Positions 47,723 through 57,005 of a stretch of DNA of 64,000 bases are shown here, piece after piece; the first letter of the stretch is position 1, and each line of letters begins with the position of its first letter. The notes beneath the pieces were generated by a model, which was not told the origin of the DNA, did not search any database, and was given only the letters and a program-made list of their open reading frames with translations. Both the position numbers and the translations under genes were made by a program. The stretch comes from Burkholderiales bacterium RIFCSPHIGHO2_01_FULL_63_240. Its GTDB lineage: Bacteria > Pseudomonadota > Gammaproteobacteria > Burkholderiales > Burkholderiaceae_C. Location of the stretch: the NCBI GenBank assembly GCA_001770725.1, contig MERU01000002.1:766006-830005 (forward strand). Reading direction: 5' to 3'.

Positions 47723-48415
47723 TCAACGTGCAACCTGCTCCGGCGCCATGGCCGCCATGGTCTGGGTGCCGGCCACGATCATGCGCACCATCAGGATGAG
47801 CTCCTCGGCAAGGCGGCCTTGTTCGCTGCGCGGCAGGTCCATGGCGGTTGCCCCCATGGTGAACACCAGGCGGGTGATGGCCTTGGCGGTCAGGCCGGCC
47901 TCGAACAGCCCCGTGCCATTGGCCTGGGCCAGGCGAACCAGGTCGTGGCGCAACTCTTCCTCGAAGTAGGTGAGCTGGCGATCCACCGCCTGCTTGAAGG
48001 CGTCCGAGCCCACCGAGCCTTCGCGCAGCAGGATGTGCAGCAGCTTGTCGTCGCGCTGCAGTTGTTCCATGAAGGCCTCGACCGAGCCGCGCACCACGCT
48101 GCGGTCCACCGCGGCGCGCTGCCTGGCGTCGCCGATGATCTGCCGCAGCGAGCTGCCAGCGCGGTCGATCAGGGCCACGGCCAGCTCGTCCATGTCGCGA
48201 AACTGGCGGTAAAAGCTGTTGGGCGCGATGCCGGCCTCGCGGGCCACCTCGCGCAGGCTCAGCGAAGACACGCTGCGGTGCGGGCCCACCAGGCGCAGCG
48301 CCGCCACGACGATGTCCTCCCGGGAGATCACGGCCTTGCGGCCCGGCGAAGCAGCGCGCGCAGGGACATCGACCGGGTCGAGGACAAGGGCAGCGGGAAC
48401 GTCAGCAGAGGCCAT
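47723..48415 (-). CDS. TetR-family repressor of the DesT/FabR type
   Basis: The 230-residue protein has a TetR helix-turn-helix (SLREVAREAGIAPNSFYRQFRDMDEL; the recognition part is AGIAPNSFYRQF). APNSFYRQF is characteristic of FabR/DesT regulators, which control unsaturated fatty-acid synthesis by sensing acyl-CoA or acyl-ACP. It is divergent from a ferredoxin reductase and fatty-acid desaturase pair, the DesT arrangement of Pseudomonas, so repression of those genes is inferred. The ATG at 48415 is preferred over an upstream TTG. Confidence 0.88.
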   Translation of the reverse strand: MASADVPAALVLDPVDVPARAASPGRKAVISREDIVVAALRLVGPHRSVSSLSLREVAREAGIAPNSFYRQFRDMDELAVALIDRAGSSLRQIIGDARQRAAVDRSVVRGSVEAFMEQLQRDDKLLHILLREGSVGSDAFKQAVDRQLTYFEEELRHDLVRLAQANGTGLFEAGLTAKAITRLVFTMGATAMDLPRSEQGRLAEELILMVRMIVAGTQTMAAMAPEQVAR

Positions 48416-48519
48416 CGGCAAGGGGGTTCAGGCGGATTCGGACGCGGAGCCGGACAGCGGCGTTGCGTTGGGTCAAACCGGCTCGCATGATACCCCCACC
48501 GATTTAATGCACAAGTGTA

Positions 48520-48547
48520 TAGACAAACGTCTTCTCGCACGTATACT
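48520..48547 (+). promoter_or_regulatory. Predicted promoter and operator of the reductase–desaturase operon
   Basis: TAGACA (48520–48525) and TATACT (48542–48547), with a 16-bp spacer, form a good sigma-70-type promoter about 30 bp before the GTG start. A short dyad AGAC–AAAC–GTCT (48521–48532) overlaps the −35, and AGTGTATA and GTATACT half-sites flank it, so a repressor here would block initiation. Confidence 0.55.
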
Positions 48548-48579
48548 GCCGCATCTCCTCTTTGCGTCAACCCCATACC

Positions 48580-49716
48580 GTGAGCGCTTCCGCCCAGGCC
48601 GTCAACGGCCTCCCCCCCACCGCCGGCTGGCTGCAGCGCGTCATGGCGCCAGCGGTCGACCCCGAGGTCTTCGACTTCTGGGTGCAGCACCTCAACCGGG
48701 CCTGGTCGTGGTCCCGCCCGCTGGCGACCATCGTCGAGCGCCGCGTGGAAGCCCGCGACACCGTCACGCTGGTGCTCAAGCCCAACCGGCATGTCGGGGG
48801 CTTCCTGCCCGGCCAGCACGTCAACGTCAGCGCCGAGGTCAACGGCCGACGCGTGACGCGCAGCTACAGCCTGACCAACGTGCCCAAGCCTGGGCGTTCG
48901 GGTTCGCGTCGCATGTCGATCACCGTCAAACGCGTCGAGGGCGGGGCCTTGAGCTCCCACCTCGTGCAGCACGCCCGCGTGGGCGACGTGCTCGGTGTCG
49001 GGCCAGCCTTTGGCGAGATGACGCTGCCCGCACAACCCCAGGGGCGCTGGCTCTTCCTGGCCGCGGGCTCGGGCATCACGCCGCTGATGGGCCTGACGCG
49101 CGCGCTGGCCGCCCAGCACATGCCGGTCGATCTCACGCTGCTGTACTGGGTCAAGACCCACGCCGAGCTGTGCTTCCTGCAGGAGCTGCGCGCGCTCAGC
49201 GCCCGGTTTCCGCAGTTCCGCCTGCAGGTCGTCGTCACGCACGAGGCCCCCACCGTGCCGGGCGAGGCGCAAGGCCTCATCAGCGCTCAGCAACTGGCCC
49301 AACTGGCGCCCGGCCTGAGCGAACAACAGGTGTTCGCCTGCGGCCCGGGCGGCTTCATCGAGGCCGCGCGCGAGCTGTGCGCTGGCCGCAGCCAGGCCTT
49401 CATCGCCGAGGGCTTCACACCCGTTGCCCCCGTGGCCCTGCCTGCCGCCACCGACGCCCGCACGGTGCGCGTGACCTTGCAGCGCACCGGCCGCGAGTTG
49501 CAGCTGAGCACCGGCCTGAGCCTGCTCGACGCCCTCGAAGCCGAAGGCCTGAACCCGCCATCGGGCTGCCGCATGGGTGTCTGCCACACCTGCGTGTGCC
49601 CGCGCGTTGAAGGCACCACGCAGGACATGCAGTCCGGCGACACCCAGTCCGAAAGCAACATGGCCGTGCGCCTTTGCGTCAGCCGCGCCTGCACCGACCT
49701 CACGCTCGACCTTTGA
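48580..49716 (+). CDS. Ferredoxin reductase with C-terminal 2Fe-2S domain (desaturase electron donor)
   Basis: The 378-residue protein has an FAD-binding domain (RSYSLTNVP, the flavin-binding RxYS motif), an NAD(P)H-binding domain (AAGSGITPLMG, FACGPGGF) and a plant-type 2Fe-2S ferredoxin domain (PSGCRMGVCHTCVCP, with the fourth Cys in RLCVSRAC). This is the DesB/DesC-partner layout that feeds electrons to a membrane desaturase. The desaturase gene follows 22 bp downstream. The GTG at 48580 fits the promoter; a TTG at 48562 is possible. No clear Shine–Dalgarno, so the leader may be short. Confidence 0.88.
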   Translation: MSASAQAVNGLPPTAGWLQRVMAPAVDPEVFDFWVQHLNRAWSWSRPLATIVERRVEARDTVTLVLKPNRHVGGFLPGQHVNVSAEVNGRRVTRSYSLTNVPKPGRSGSRRMSITVKRVEGGALSSHLVQHARVGDVLGVGPAFGEMTLPAQPQGRWLFLAAGSGITPLMGLTRALAAQHMPVDLTLLYWVKTHAELCFLQELRALSARFPQFRLQVVVTHEAPTVPGEAQGLISAQQLAQLAPGLSEQQVFACGPGGFIEAARELCAGRSQAFIAEGFTPVAPVALPAATDARTVRVTLQRTGRELQLSTGLSLLDALEAEGLNPPSGCRMGVCHTCVCPRVEGTTQDMQSGDTQSESNMAVRLCVSRACTDLTLDL

Positions 49717-49738
49717 ACCCCATCGCACCCGTCACACC

Positions 49739-50854
49739 ATGAGCCACCTCACCCGACGTGAACCGAGCCCCGAAGACCTGGCGCGCTTTGGCGCCGAGAT
49801 CGACGACCTGCGCGCCCGCACCGTGGCCGACCTGGGCGAGCGCGACGCGCGCTACATCCGCCGCATCTACGCCGCCGTGCGCTGGATCGAGGTGCTCGGC
49901 CGCGGCGTGCTGATGGCCTGCCTGTTCATGCCGCAAGCCTGGATCGTGCCCACCGTGCTGGCCGGCGGGCTGATCCTGGGCATCGCCAAGATCCTGGACA
50001 ACATGGAGCTGGGCCACAACGTGATCCACGGCCAGTTCGACTGGATGGGCGATGCGCGCTTTCAGGGCAAGACCTTCGAGTGGGACATCGTCGGCACCAG
50101 CGACAACTGGCGCAAGACGCACAACTTCAAGCACCACACCTACACCAATGTGCACGGCATGGACGATGACATCGGCTACGACGTGCTGCGCCTGTTCCCC
50201 GAGCAGAAGTGGCACCCGGCGGCGCTGCTGCAGCCGCTGTACGCGGTGATCTTCGCGCTGCTGTTCCAGTGGGGCGTGGCCGTGCAGGACCTGCGCATCG
50301 GGCGCGTGTTCATCGGCCGCATCACCTGGCGCAAGCTCGCGCAGGAAGCCGCTCCGACGCTGCGCAAGTCGCGTCGCCAGCTGGTCAAGGACTACCTCGT
50401 CTTCCCGCTGCTGGCCGGCCCCGCTTTCTGGTCGGTGTTCCTGGGCAACCTGATGGCCAACGGCATCCGCAACGTGTGGACTTACACGGTGATCTTCTGC
50501 GGTCACTTCACGGCCGACGTGCAGACCTTCCCCAAGGGCATCGTGAAGAACGAGACGCGCGCGCAGTGGTACCTGCGCCAGATCCAGGGCTCGTCGAACC
50601 TGTCGGGCAGCAAGCTGCTGCACATCATGACGGGCAACCTCAGCCACCAGATCGAGCACCACCTCTTCCCCGATGTGCCGGCCAACCGCTACGCCGAGAT
50701 GGCGCCGGTGGTGCGCGACATCTGCCGCCGCTACGGCGTGCACTACAACACGGGCTCGATGGTGGGGCAGTTCAGCCAGGTGATCTGGCGCATCATTCGG
50801 CACAGCTTCCCCAGCTCGCCGGCGCCCATGTCGCCCAGCTTGCAGGCGCGCTGA
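49739..50854 (+). CDS. Membrane fatty-acid desaturase (acyl-CoA/acyl-lipid type)
   Basis: The 371-residue protein carries the three histidine boxes of integral-membrane di-iron desaturases: GHNVIH (His93, His97), HNFKHH (His128, His132, His133) and SHQIEHHLFP with the family's Gln. Hydrophobic segments lie around 50–85 and 210–260. It introduces a double bond into acyl chains with electrons from the upstream reductase. Control by the divergent DesT/FabR-like repressor is inferred. Position specificity cannot be told. Confidence 0.9.
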   Translation: MSHLTRREPSPEDLARFGAEIDDLRARTVADLGERDARYIRRIYAAVRWIEVLGRGVLMACLFMPQAWIVPTVLAGGLILGIAKILDNMELGHNVIHGQFDWMGDARFQGKTFEWDIVGTSDNWRKTHNFKHHTYTNVHGMDDDIGYDVLRLFPEQKWHPAALLQPLYAVIFALLFQWGVAVQDLRIGRVFIGRITWRKLAQEAAPTLRKSRRQLVKDYLVFPLLAGPAFWSVFLGNLMANGIRNVWTYTVIFCGHFTADVQTFPKGIVKNETRAQWYLRQIQGSSNLSGSKLLHIMTGNLSHQIEHHLFPDVPANRYAEMAPVVRDICRRYGVHYNTGSMVGQFSQVIWRIIRHSFPSSPAPMSPSLQAR

Positions 50855-50886
50855 GAACGCCCCGAACGCTGATTCGCATCAACAAG

Positions 50887-50909
50887 AGGCCCGCTGCGTG
50901 CGGGCCTTT
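50887..50909 (+). terminator. Rho-independent terminator after the desaturase gene
   Basis: AGGCCCGC pairs with GCGGGCCT around TGCGT and is followed by TTGTCTT, 32 bp past the stop. It separates the desaturase operon from the thioesterase gene. Confidence 0.8.
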
Positions 50910-50962
50910 GTCTTGGCTGCGCCCTATCATCGGCAACCTTCAGCAGTACCTCACACCAGACC

Positions 50963-51418
50963 ATGGCACGCCTGCAGTTCGAACTGCCCACCCAGTTCAT
51001 CTTCTCCACCGACATCCCCATCTACATCAGCCATGTCAACCAGGGTGGCCACCTCGACAACGCCCAACTGCTGACCCTGGTGTCGGAAGCCCGCGTGCGC
51101 TTTTTTCGCTGGCTGGGCTACCCCGGTGAGATCGGCATCGAAGGCCTGACCCTGGTGGTCGGCGACATGATGGCGCAGTACAAATCGGAGGCCTTCTACG
51201 GCGAGACCATGCAGGTCGACATGGTCCCCGACGACTTCAACAAGTACGGCTTCGACCTGGTCTTTCGCCTGCAGGACAAGGCCAGCGGCCGCGAGGTGGC
51301 GCGCGGCAAGACCGGCGTGGTCTTCGTGGGCGAGGCACCCGATGGCGGCAAGAAGGTCTCTCCCCTGCCCGAGGCCTTCCTGGCGCGGCTGCGCGCACGC
51401 CAGGGCGCCGTGCACTGA
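50963..51418 (+). CDS. Acyl-CoA thioesterase (hotdog fold)
   Basis: A 151-residue hotdog protein of the 4-hydroxybenzoyl-CoA thioesterase family: IPIYISHVNQGGHLDNAQLL (His and Asn/Asp near the active site), SEARVRFFRWLGY and VVGDMMAQY. It would cleave an acyl-CoA to free acid and CoA; the chain preference is unknown. A separate gene behind a terminator, it is close to fatty-acid genes but not clearly in their operon. Ends 3 bp before the convergent pgl. Confidence 0.87.
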   Translation: MARLQFELPTQFIFSTDIPIYISHVNQGGHLDNAQLLTLVSEARVRFFRWLGYPGEIGIEGLTLVVGDMMAQYKSEAFYGETMQVDMVPDDFNKYGFDLVFRLQDKASGREVARGKTGVVFVGEAPDGGKKVSPLPEAFLARLRARQGAVH

Positions 51419-51421
51419 AAT

Positions 51422-52201
51422 TCAGTCGGCGTGGAAGAGGTGGCAGGGCACGTGGTCCTGCCACAAGGCCAGGCGGATGGGCATCTCGCGCACGTCATCC
51501 GACGCACAGGCGCGCTGCAGCAGCTCGCGCTTGGCGACGCCCGTCGTGTGGATGGCCAGGTGGCGCGTGGCCAGCAAGGCCTGCGGCGTCCACGACAGGC
51601 GCCTGACCGGCACGTTCGGCGCGTCGGGCACCTCGGCGACCAGGCACCGGCGCGAAGGCGGCGCCTTCAAGGCCTGAAGCAGCTCGACCGACCTCGGAAA
51701 CAGCGATGCCGTGTGGCCGTCGCCCCCCATGCCCAGCACCACCACGTCCACCGGCCAGCTCAGGGCCGCCAGGCGCGCATCCAGCGCCTCGCAGGCGGCC
51801 TCCAGGTGGTCGGGCTGCGAATCGGTGTCGGTGGCGGTGTCGGTGGCGAAACAGGGCAGCCATCGCGCCTGCGCGGCCCGGCCCTGCAGCAGGTGGGAGC
51901 GCACCAGGCGCGCGTTGCTGTCGGCGTGGGTGGCCGGCACGGCGCGCTCATCGGCCAGCGTCACGGTGACCCCTGGCCAGTCCAGGTCGGCCTCCCGCAA
52001 GGCATGGAAAAACGGCACCGGCGTGCTGCCGCCCGAGACCACCAGGGTGGCCTGCCCCCGCTGCGCCAGGCCCTCGCGCAGCCGCTCGCTCACCCAGCCC
52101 GCCAGCAGCTCGGCCAGGACATGGGCGTCGGCGGCCTCGTGCCAAACCGGGTGAGGACGAGCATGGGGTGAGGACTGCATGGGAAGACCTGCCACGGACA
52201 T
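51422..52201 (-). CDS. pgl: 6-phosphogluconolactonase
   Basis: A 259-residue protein with VVSGGSTPVPFFHAL near the N-terminus, DERAVPATHADSNARLV, and GMGGDGHTASLFP, the DevB/Pgl signatures. It hydrolyses 6-phosphogluconolactone in the oxidative pentose phosphate or Entner–Doudoroff pathway. No zwf or edd is adjacent. ATG at 52201 or at 52180 (preceded by an AGGTC element) could start it; the second is plausible. Confidence 0.9.
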   Translation of the reverse strand: MSVAGLPMQSSPHARPHPVWHEAADAHVLAELLAGWVSERLREGLAQRGQATLVVSGGSTPVPFFHALREADLDWPGVTVTLADERAVPATHADSNARLVRSHLLQGRAAQARWLPCFATDTATDTDSQPDHLEAACEALDARLAALSWPVDVVVLGMGGDGHTASLFPRSVELLQALKAPPSRRCLVAEVPDAPNVPVRRLSWTPQALLATRHLAIHTTGVAKRELLQRACASDDVREMPIRLALWQDHVPCHLFHAD

Positions 52202-52340
52202 GCAACCATCATAGGCCGGCCAGATTGTTGCAGCGCAGCACTTTCGGTGTGATCATCGCCGTTCGGAACTTGTTAAACTGACAAGACTCACTGTCAAAAG
52301 TGTCGTTGTCTGACCCTTTTCACCCCCAAGGAATTCCAAC

Positions 52341-53525
52341 ATGACTCGTGAAGTCGTCTTCGTGGGCGCCGCCCGCACCGCCATCGGCTCTTACGGTGGC
52401 TCGCTCAAGGACACCCCGCCGGCCGAGCTGGGCGCCCTGGTCATCAAGACCGCGCTGGAGCGCGCGGGCGTGCAGCCCAAGGACGTCGGTCATGTGGTGC
52501 TGGGCAACGTCATCCCCACCGTCCCGCAAGACGCCTACATCAGCCGCGTGGCCGCCCTGAACGCCGGCGTGCCGCAAGAGGCCCCCGCCTTCAACGTCAA
52601 CCGCCTGTGCGGCTCGGGCCTGCAGGCCGTGGTCTCGGCCGCCCAGTCCATCCTGCTGGGTGACTGCGACGTCGCCATCGGCGCCGGTGCCGAGTCGATG
52701 AGCCGTGGCGCCTACCTGGTCACCTCCAACCGCTGGGGTGCCCGCATGGGCGACGTCAAGATGCTGGACTACGTGCTCGGCGCGCTCCAGGACCCGCGCC
52801 TGCACATCCACATGGGCATCACCGCCGAGAACGTGGCCGCGCGCTACGAGATCTCGCGCGAGCAGCAGGACGCCTACGCAACGCAGTCGCAACAGCGCGC
52901 CGCCGCCGCCATCGAAGCCGGCCGCTTCAAGGAACAGATCGTCCCGGTCGAGATCAAGACCCGCAAGGGCGTGGTGCTGTTCGACACCGACGAAGGCGTC
53001 AAGCCCGACACCACCACCGACACGCTGGGCAAGATGAAGCCCGCGTTCAAGAAGGAAGAAGGCACCGTCACCGCCGGCAACGCCTCGACCCTGAACGACG
53101 GCGCTGCCGCCGTGGTCATGGCCTCGGCCGACAAGGCCAAGGCCCTGGGCCTCAAGCCCCTGGCCCGCCTGGTGTCCTACGCCCACGCTGGCGTCGAGCC
53201 CGAGTACATGGGCATCGGCCCGGTGCCCGCATCCAAGCTGGCCCTCGAGAAGGCCGGCCTGAAGGTCGGTGACCTCGACCTGATCGAGTCCAACGAGGCC
53301 TTCGCCGCCCAGGCTTGCGCCGTGTCCAAGGAAATGGGCTTCCCCAACGAGAAGACCAACCCCAACGGTTCGGGCATCTCGCTGGGCCACCCCGTGGGCG
53401 CCACCGGTGCCATCCTGGTGACCAAGGCCATCTACGAGCTGCAGCGCACCGGCGGTCGCTACGCGCTGATCACCATGTGCATCGGCGGTGGCCAGGGCAT
53501 CGCGATGGTGATCGAACGCGTCTGA
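52341..53525 (+). CDS. Acetyl-CoA acetyltransferase (beta-ketothiolase)
   Basis: A 394-residue thiolase with Cys90 in NRLCGSGLQ, His350 in GHPVGATG and Cys380 in CIGGGQG, all three catalytic residues. It condenses two acetyl-CoA to acetoacetyl-CoA, the first step of PHB synthesis, or works in reverse in degradation. AAGGA lies 7 nt before the ATG. No phaB or phaC is adjacent. It is the last gene before a lower-GC island. Confidence 0.93.
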   Translation: MTREVVFVGAARTAIGSYGGSLKDTPPAELGALVIKTALERAGVQPKDVGHVVLGNVIPTVPQDAYISRVAALNAGVPQEAPAFNVNRLCGSGLQAVVSAAQSILLGDCDVAIGAGAESMSRGAYLVTSNRWGARMGDVKMLDYVLGALQDPRLHIHMGITAENVAARYEISREQQDAYATQSQQRAAAAIEAGRFKEQIVPVEIKTRKGVVLFDTDEGVKPDTTTDTLGKMKPAFKKEEGTVTAGNASTLNDGAAAVVMASADKAKALGLKPLARLVSYAHAGVEPEYMGIGPVPASKLALEKAGLKVGDLDLIESNEAFAAQACAVSKEMGFPNEKTNPNGSGISLGHPVGATGAILVTKAIYELQRTGGRYALITMCIGGGQGIAMVIERV

Positions 53526-53561
53526 TCGACATCGAGATCGGCATGGGTGTTAGACGCTGAT

Positions 53562-53596
53562 GGCCCAAACTACCTCGGGAGGGGTGGTTTGGGGCC
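53562..53596 (+). other. Strong hairpin at the left edge of the low-GC island (possible terminator)
   Basis: GGCCCAAACTACC pairs with GGTGGTTTGGGGCC (one bulge, one G·T) around an 8-nt loop, 36 bp past the thiolase stop. No clear T-run follows, so termination is only possible. It marks the change from high-GC thiolase sequence to the island. Confidence 0.5.
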
Positions 53597-53637
53597 GGCT
53601 TCTGGGGCGCTGGGACTGTAGACGGTGAAGGCCCGCG

Positions 53638-54984
53638 CTACTTGCCCACGCTGGACTGAGCGAACGCCCGAAGAATCTGCGAGCTCGGATGAGCCGAGAG
53701 GCTGACCAGCTTGTTCGCCAGAGCCACTGGTAGTAACGCGTTCTCGTACATGTCGCAGTGCAGCTGCTCGACGTGAGTCAGCACGGCTTGCAGGTTGGGG
53801 AGGTCAGTCGGCTTGGGAGACTTCTTCAGCTCGCGCACTGGCAGTGACACGACGTACATCTGCCCCTGCCGGGAGCGGAAAATGACCTTGTGCCCGTAGT
53901 ATGACGTGGCAGCATATGCTCGAGTCGGATTCTCCTCACCGGGAGAAATGTGGCGGTAGATGTATTCGTCATCAAGCACGAGGATATTGGCGGGCGGAAG
54001 CAGCTCTTGTATGGCGGCAGCGTGCTCTACGAATGCGCCGCTCTTCTCGAGGCCAGCGAGAAACAGGTTGTGTGAATCGAATAGCCAGTTGTTCAGCTCG
54101 AGCATGAGCCTGTGCATAGGTGCGGTCACACCAAACCAGCCCGTTGGCCTGTCCATGATGAACAGCACTTGCTTCAAAGCGGCGGCGTTCTTTCGAAGCA
54201 AGTTGCGGATAATGTGAAGGAGCACAAGATGCTCCACCAAACCTGCAACATAGCCGGCGACGCCGGCTGCGCCGGTTTCTTCCTCTACGCGCTCATGAAG
54301 TCGGAAGACATCGCTCAGGAAGATTGTCTGACCCGACTTCGGGCAGATGAACGTGAAGCCCGCCGACATATTTGCTTCAGCAAGCTCAATGGGTCCGTCG
54401 GACTTGCCGTCAGGATGACTACTGAGCACCCACTGCTTGTCGTCCGCTTCGCGTTGTGACTTGTATCGCCGAAACACAAACCACGCTAATGTGTCCAGCA
54501 GACTAATGTCCTCGCCGAGCTTCTGTGCGGCCAAAAAATCGTGCAGGGTTTTTCGAACAGACTCACGCAAAGAACCACAGTCGCGCCGGCGGGCACCAGA
54601 CGTGGCCAGAGGTAGCTTCAATCGGTCGATGTTCTTTAGCTTCTGTATGTCTTCCGGTGCCACGTGTTGCTGGGCCTCCAGCTTCACCAGGTCTTCAATC
54701 TTGAAGTGGAGTGCGCCAAACTGGAAGAAGTGAATGGCGGCAGCAGGGAAGCCCTCCCGAACAGGCACCTCGGTATAGCCGCCGTCTACAGCCACCACGT
54801 GCAGGATGCTTGTCTTCACAGGCATGAACGGAATGAGGCGCTTCGTGACTTCGCCGGTGTCCGCCTTCGGGGGGACCTGCAAAGACTTCAGCGCCGCGAC
54901 CACGGCCTCGTCGTTGATGACATGGTGGTGCGAAGACTTGCTCGCGCGCTCGTATGGCTTCGGGCCAGTGCTTGAGTAGCTCAT
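53638..54984 (-). CDS. NurA-like nuclease domain protein
   Basis: The 448-residue protein carries VVAVDGGYTEVP (Asp67), which matches the N-terminal AVDGS metal-binding motif of NurA, and VLFIMDRPTGWFG with Asp278 at the expected later position, then GHKVIFRSRQG near the C-terminus. NurA nucleases pair with HerA ATPases to resect DNA ends in archaea and some bacteria. Between the two motifs is an insertion with FICPKSGQTIF. It is the last gene of a three-gene operon; its ATG overlaps the HerA-like stop (ATGA). Codon use is more A/T-ending than in the flanks. Family assignment rests on two motifs and the HerA neighbour. Confidence 0.72.
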   Translation of the reverse strand: MSYSSTGPKPYERASKSSHHHVINDEAVVAALKSLQVPPKADTGEVTKRLIPFMPVKTSILHVVAVDGGYTEVPVREGFPAAAIHFFQFGALHFKIEDLVKLEAQQHVAPEDIQKLKNIDRLKLPLATSGARRRDCGSLRESVRKTLHDFLAAQKLGEDISLLDTLAWFVFRRYKSQREADDKQWVLSSHPDGKSDGPIELAEANMSAGFTFICPKSGQTIFLSDVFRLHERVEEETGAAGVAGYVAGLVEHLVLLHIIRNLLRKNAAALKQVLFIMDRPTGWFGVTAPMHRLMLELNNWLFDSHNLFLAGLEKSGAFVEHAAAIQELLPPANILVLDDEYIYRHISPGEENPTRAYAATSYYGHKVIFRSRQGQMYVVSLPVRELKKSPKPTDLPNLQAVLTHVEQLHCDMYENALLPVALANKLVSLSAHPSSQILRAFAQSSVGK

Positions 54985-57005
54985 GAACTTGCAGCAGAGA
55001 ATTTGTCGACTTGGACAGGAACGACGAACGCGTTCGAGTAGGTCTTGACTCGCACAAAGCCCTTGTCGGTGTCTTGGCTGAAACGGACCAAGCTGTCGCT
55101 AAAGTCGCTGAAGTCGTAGTACTTTCGGAGCTCCCTGATTTCGTCTTCGTTGTTAAGGTGAGAGATAAACCAGTTCTGCGTCGCCTTTAGGATGTTGCCG
55201 CTGACAGAGCTAACCTCTTGCGTAGCGTAGACCAGCCCAAGGTGCAGCTTCGCCCCTTCCTTCGCTAGCCGGTTGTAAATTTGGCTTAGATCCTTGTCCT
55301 CCTTCTTGGGGAACAAGTTGTGAGCTTCCTCGAAGTAGAACTGAATGAAGTTGTTGGGACGTGCTTCTGTGAACCTACGCATCGCGTCCCGGAAAACGGT
55401 CCTGGTGATGCGCTCGGAGTACATCCGTTGGAGTTCTTCCTCGCCGCTTGACAAGTCGGCGATGACAATCTTGCCCGCGCGTAGTGCTTCCAAAATGTCC
55501 TGCTCGAACGCGGTCTTAGTCAGGGCTGTGTGTTGCTCCGCAACACGGCGCAGGTTCAAGTACCCGGTGCAATCCTTCGAACCACCAGAGCTACGACGAC
55601 AAGTCAGCATAACGAGCAATGCCTTGAGGTCATCGTCACCCCACTCCTTTCCTTCCTTGCGCTTGTACTCAGCGATGGCAGGGGAGGTGTCATAGATTTC
55701 CCACAGCTTTTCCCACCATGCAACCGCGTCATCCAGTGAAAGGCCGATCGACGGGTCAACCGCGGGGTTCACCTCTTTTCTAAGATCCTCTCTAGCCGAG
55801 AACTTCACGGTGAGGCCGGCGGGAGCAGTGAAGCCAGCACGGCGCAGCATCGCCAAGTACACAGCGACTCGACGGTCGTACCGCGTCGCCGCCGACTTGT
55901 TCGTCGCGTAGTCAGTGGGCTTCTCAAGGAAGACCGCCTTAAAGTTCTGCATGAACTTGGCCGAGTCATCAGCCACGGCTGGGTACGCCTTGATAAGTTC
56001 TAGCCCGGACTCAATCTCGTTGTAGAAGTTGACCTTCATTACCTTGAAGCCAGCCTTCTCTACTATTGAATAGCGCTCAGTCTTACCTTTGTAGATCTCA
56101 AAAATTGCAGTGCCTTCGTCCTGCAGGTTCTTATTGGCGTACTCACCGTTCATGTCGAAGATGATTTGGCCAATCGGATACTTCGGAGCATCTCCGATGA
56201 ACGGCTGCAGCGCCTCCTCTGGCGACTCTTTGCCCTTGTCCAGCGCCATGGTAGCCAGAACGCTCATCTGCTCATTGGCCTGAATGATTTTCTTAATGCT
56301 GTTCGACTTGCCGGTCCGAGTCATGCCAAAGAGCGCCGTTCGCTTTCCCGCGAAATCCTTCGCCTTGACGTATACCGGCACGTCGTCTTGCTGTGCGGCG
56401 AATCTGCGGCTTGAGCTATATCGCACCTTCCCGATTCGAATGTCGCCGCTGCCTCCAGGAACCCCCTGGTCCCGGCAGTTGACGATGAGCGTCAGCAGGC
56501 TGTCGCTAGGCTTTACGACTGAGTAGTTGTGTGCACTGTAGAAGTTTTCGAGGTCGGCGCCGAACTGCAGCTTTCCGTCTGCGGACAAGTAGAAGCAACC
56601 GAGCACGCTGCAGCGAAGACCGCTGAAACTGAACTCGTACCGCGAGTACTGGTCAAGTTGACTCTGCTTGTTGGACCCGGTTCTGATAGTGTCTTTGTAG
56701 TACTCGACCATGGAGCTCACAACGTCTCGGTCGGTGGGTAGTTCCGCAGGTTCGATGACGCGGAGCAGTACTGCCTCGCATAGGTCCTTACGCTCTGGGT
56801 CCGAGTCGTAGTAGGCCAACAGGAAGCTGCCCTGAGGCAAACCCTGCGCTCGCTCCTTCCACGCGTCAGCCACGAGAATCGACGCTTCGGCGTAAGACAT
56901 CTTAAATGGACGACCGACGAATTTGCCGGTGCCCCATTCCCAAGCACCACCCTCGTAATTGCGCTTGAAAAAATCGACTTTAGTGATGTCGTCAGTGATG
57001 CTCAT
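54981..57005 (-). CDS. HerA-like DNA-translocating ATPase
   Basis: A 674-residue FtsK–HerA superfamily ATPase with an N-terminal beta-rich region (about 1–200, HAS-barrel-like position), Walker A GMTRTGKSNS (227–236), FDMNGEY in the HerA D-x-(H/N)-GEY position, Walker B FYFEEAHNL (557–565) and a sensor Gln in YATQEVSS. HerA forms hexamers that push DNA to a partner nuclease; here NurA-like is encoded next. It overlaps both neighbours by 4 bp (ATGA at each end), which points to one translationally coupled operon. Lower GC than the flanks. Confidence 0.88.
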   Translation of the reverse strand: MSITDDITKVDFFKRNYEGGAWEWGTGKFVGRPFKMSYAEASILVADAWKERAQGLPQGSFLLAYYDSDPERKDLCEAVLLRVIEPAELPTDRDVVSSMVEYYKDTIRTGSNKQSQLDQYSRYEFSFSGLRCSVLGCFYLSADGKLQFGADLENFYSAHNYSVVKPSDSLLTLIVNCRDQGVPGGSGDIRIGKVRYSSSRRFAAQQDDVPVYVKAKDFAGKRTALFGMTRTGKSNSIKKIIQANEQMSVLATMALDKGKESPEEALQPFIGDAPKYPIGQIIFDMNGEYANKNLQDEGTAIFEIYKGKTERYSIVEKAGFKVMKVNFYNEIESGLELIKAYPAVADDSAKFMQNFKAVFLEKPTDYATNKSAATRYDRRVAVYLAMLRRAGFTAPAGLTVKFSAREDLRKEVNPAVDPSIGLSLDDAVAWWEKLWEIYDTSPAIAEYKRKEGKEWGDDDLKALLVMLTCRRSSGGSKDCTGYLNLRRVAEQHTALTKTAFEQDILEALRAGKIVIADLSSGEEELQRMYSERITRTVFRDAMRRFTEARPNNFIQFYFEEAHNLFPKKEDKDLSQIYNRLAKEGAKLHLGLVYATQEVSSVSGNILKATQNWFISHLNNEDEIRELRKYYDFSDFSDSLVRFSQDTDKGFVRVKTYSNAFVVPVQVDKFSAASS

